DNA from: Polyangium fumosum
GTDB lineage: Bacteria > Myxococcota_A > Polyangia > Polyangiales > Polyangiaceae
Direction: 5' to 3'
NCBI RefSeq assembly: GCF_005144585.1
Contig: NZ_SSMQ01000005.1
Span: forward strand, 235,262-299,261
Length of the DNA: 64,000 nucleotides
Shown: in pieces, positions 61,135 through 64,000 of the stretch
How positions within the stretch are numbered: position 1 is the first letter of the stretch
How the letters are laid out: the number at the start of each line of letters is the position of its first letter
The notes under the pieces: generated by a model
Databases searched by the model: none
The model's input: the letters and a program-made list of their open reading frames with translations, nothing else
Told to the model about the DNA's origin: nothing
Program-made: the position numbers and the translations under genes

Positions 61135-62292
61135 ATGACCGAGACGAAGGCGGCGGAGGCGCCTCGCAAGCGGCGGAGAATCGGGCGAGCGGTGCTCCTC
61201 GTGCTGCTCGCGGCGATCGTGCTCCTCGCGCGGCCCGCGGATCGGCACCTGCGCGCGGCCTCGCTTCTCCTGCGGTTCGCGGACGAACGCGCGCAAGGGT
61301 TCTTGCCGGCGTACGGAAAACACACGCTGGACGAGCGCCTGACCGAGGTGCCTTCCGCGCGTGGCCCGGTGCGGGCGCGCGTGTATTCGCCCGTGGGCGT
61401 CAAGAATGCGCCAGGCGTGGTGATCGTGCATGGCGTCCATCGCCTCGCCATCGACGAGCCGCGCCTCATGCGGTTCGCCCGCGCGATCGCGGCCTCGGGC
61501 GTCGTCGTGCTCACGCCCGAGGTGAAGGAGATCGCCGATTATCGTATCGATGCGGCTTCGATCGAGACGCTCGGCGCGGCCGCGCATTCCCTGCGCGAGC
61601 GCCTCGGCGGCAAGCCCGTGGGCCTCATGGGCATGAGCTTCGCGGGCGGGCTCGCGCTCCGCGCGGCGGCGGATGGAGCGTTTGCCGAGGACATCGGGTT
61701 CGTCGTGGCGATCGGGGCGCACCACGACATGCGGCGCGTGCTCGAGTTTTTCAGGAAGAACGAGACCTCGTGGCCGGACGGGCACAAGGAGGCGCTCGCC
61801 GCGCACCCTTATGGCGCGCTCGTCCTGCTTTATTCGCACGTCGAGGCCCTCGTCCCACCGGCCGACGCGGCCGCGGCGCGCGACGCGATCCGGCTCTGGC
61901 TCTGGGACGATCGCGAGGCCTCGAAGGCAAAGCTCGCGGAGCTCAGCCCCGAGGCGCGGACCCAGGTGGAGGCTCTGCTCGAAGGAAAGGCCGACGTGCC
62001 GGCGCTCATCGACGAGATTGCGAAACACCCGGAGCAAGCGCTCTCGGTCTCGCCCGCGGGGCACCTCGGCGAGCTGCGCGCCCCGGTGTTCTTGCTTCAC
62101 GGCGCGACGGATTCGGTGATTCCGGCGTCGGAGACCCAATGGCTCGCTCACGACGTCCCGCCCGCGCTCCTCCGCGCCTCGCTCGTGACGCCGGCGGTCG
62201 AGCATGTCGAGCTCCGCGGAGAGCCGTCGCTCGCGCAGCAATGGGAGCTCGTCCGGTTCATGGCGGGCGTGCTCGACGTGGCGAAGGAGTGA
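61135..62292 (+). CDS. Membrane-anchored alpha/beta hydrolase
   Basis: A 385-aa protein. One N-terminal helix (AVLLVLLAAIVLLARPA) follows a basic stretch. The hydrolase part has PGVVIVHGVHRLAIDEP for the oxyanion strand, the nucleophile elbow GMSFAGG, FLLHGATDSVIP for the acid and a late His (EHVEL). The N-terminal helix suggests membrane anchoring with an outward-facing catalytic domain. The substrate is unknown. ATG 61135 was chosen because the frame upstream is unlike a signal. Confidence 0.8.
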   Translation: MTETKAAEAPRKRRRIGRAVLLVLLAAIVLLARPADRHLRAASLLLRFADERAQGFLPAYGKHTLDERLTEVPSARGPVRARVYSPVGVKNAPGVVIVHGVHRLAIDEPRLMRFARAIAASGVVVLTPEVKEIADYRIDAASIETLGAAAHSLRERLGGKPVGLMGMSFAGGLALRAAADGAFAEDIGFVVAIGAHHDMRRVLEFFRKNETSWPDGHKEALAAHPYGALVLLYSHVEALVPPADAAAARDAIRLWLWDDREASKAKLAELSPEARTQVEALLEGKADVPALIDEIAKHPEQALSVSPAGHLGELRAPVFLLHGATDSVIPASETQWLAHDVPPALLRASLVTPAVEHVELRGEPSLAQQWELVRFMAGVLDVAKE

Positions 62293-62299
62293 GGGCTGC

Positions 62300-62659
62300 T
62301 TACTGCGTGCAGGCCAGATAGACCCGCAGCGCTTCGAGGTCGGTCTCGTTCAGCTTGCCGGTCGGGGGCATCGCGCCTGCCGCGGCTTCACCATACATCT
62401 CCGCCGCCTCGGCCCTCACCTCGTCCGCCGACGAGAAATCGTACCCTCCTGCCGGCGTGCCGTTCGCGTAGTTCGGATTGTGGCATACCGTGCAAGAATT
62501 GGTGAGCACGCTCTGGCCTGCTGTCTGCTGTGCGGACGAGTCGGTCGGGCATGTTCCGAGCCCCTCGCTGTCGCTGCCGCAACCCGCGAGGGCGCCAAAC
62601 GCAGCCTGGGAGAACGACAGCAAGCACACAAGCATCTTCTTATCTGTAAGTGTGGACAT
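62300..62659 (-). CDS. Small c-type cytochrome lipoprotein
   Basis: A 119-aa lipoprotein with lipobox LAGC (Cys27), a heme motif CTVCH at 56-60, and a Met in AGAMPPTGKL as sixth ligand, followed by LEALRVYLACTQ. Length and motif order fit a single-heme class I cytochrome c domain. It lies between the hydrolase (convergent) and the exported methyltransferase gene (divergent, 90 bp). The role may be periplasmic electron transfer. Confidence 0.86.
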   Translation of the reverse strand: MSTLTDKKMLVCLLSFSQAAFGALAGCGSDSEGLGTCPTDSSAQQTAGQSVLTNSCTVCHNPNYANGTPAGGYDFSSADEVRAEAAEMYGEAAAGAMPPTGKLNETDLEALRVYLACTQ

Positions 62660-62749
62660 AATTTCCACTCTACGGGGATGGCGCGGCGTGGCAACACGAA
62701 ACTGCGGCCCCGTTGCCTTCCCGTTTCCGTTGGGGCAAGGATGCCCCCC

Positions 62750-63835
<1,086 letters not shown>

Positions 63836-63883
63836 TTTCCTCCCACGACCCAAGGACGGGGGCGCATCGGACTAGAAGTCATC

Positions 63884-64000
63884 TCATAAATCTTCCAGGA
63901 GTCTCCTGAGGTACACGACGATGCATCCGAGGTGGACAAAGCCAAGGAAGTTTTCGACGTGGCGCTCGTACCGTACCACGATGCGACGGAAGCTCTGGAG
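63884..64000 (-). mobile_element. 3' end of an IS5-like transposase (cut by window edge)
   Basis: The minus strand is open from the window edge to a stop at 63884-63886 and reads [20 protein letters not shown], then [14 protein letters not shown]. This is the C-terminal end of transposases of the IS5 group (DDE, second open reading frame type), in which RYERxxxNFLGxxxL is conserved. Only 38 residues are in the window. The right inverted repeat should lie between about 63836 and 63883, but its exact end could not be fixed. No other transposase was seen. Confidence 0.75.

Overview
The window reads as chromosomal DNA of a myxobacterium, most likely of the Polyangium/Sorangium group (Myxococcota). 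The grounds are a GC content near 70% with strong third-position G/C bias, many lipoproteins with Gly/Ala/Ser-rich linkers, five proteins ending in a MYXO-CTERM-like tail (Cys-containing motif, hydrophobic helix, Arg cluster), two DUF2330 proteins, and abundant one- and two-component regulation. No rRNA, tRNA, CRISPR array or phage block was seen. This taxonomic call is inference from composition and families, not from a marker gene.

Layout. 1-8.8 kb: a cut-off surface lipoprotein, YaeQ, a BlaI/BlaR1-like pair with tandem operators and a strong terminator, then an SDR enzyme, a KefB-type antiporter, a secreted Pro/Tyr-rich protein and a PP2C-like phosphatase. 8.8-18.1 kb: a beta-helix surface protein, an extremely methionine-rich protein, a tiny Trp-rich protein, an L7/L12-like reading frame without a start, a VWA lipoprotein, a dienelactone hydrolase, two divergent DUF2330 paralogues and a lone receiver protein. 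18.4-25.8 kb: an O-methyltransferase, the remnant of an acyltransferase, a sugar ABC importer lacking its ATPase, a lipid kinase, and a radical SAM enzyme coupled to an unknown partner.

25.9-33.4 kb holds the most unusual block: seven minus-strand genes, six of their junctions overlapping, running from an HTH/periplasmic-binding-fold regulator through a secreted binding protein, a small lipoprotein, a porin-like barrel, a YfaP-like lipoprotein, a TonB-dependent receptor and a final lipoprotein. It looks like a dedicated envelope uptake or sensing system. Two of its genes, and the giant Cys-rich lipoprotein just upstream (33.5-38.1 kb), each carry a one-base frameshift. Restoring one base in each gives exact full-length frames, so assembly error and real decay are both open.

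38.3-47 kb: a TetR-controlled ABC-2 exporter operon with interleaved operator dyads, a PepSY-like protein, a CLC chloride channel with CBS domains, a class A beta-lactamase, a DUF421 membrane protein pair and an ankyrin-like membrane protein. 47.1-51.7 kb: a small accessory cluster (O-methyltransferase paralogue lacking the catalytic His, cytochrome P450, Rieske oxygenase, AraC regulator). 51.7-64 kb: a coiled-coil protein, an IgGFc-binding-domain lipoprotein with a MYXO-CTERM partner, two P1/DmpA-type peptidases (one lacking the nucleophile), a TetR divergent from a cytochrome c/copper monooxygenase lipoprotein, a two-component system, an alpha/beta hydrolase, a small c-type cytochrome lipoprotein, an exported methyltransferase lipoprotein, and the 3' end of an IS5-like transposase at the right edge.

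Start codons were chosen from ribosome binding sites, signal peptides and 4-nt stop/start overlaps. Several use GTG or TTG.
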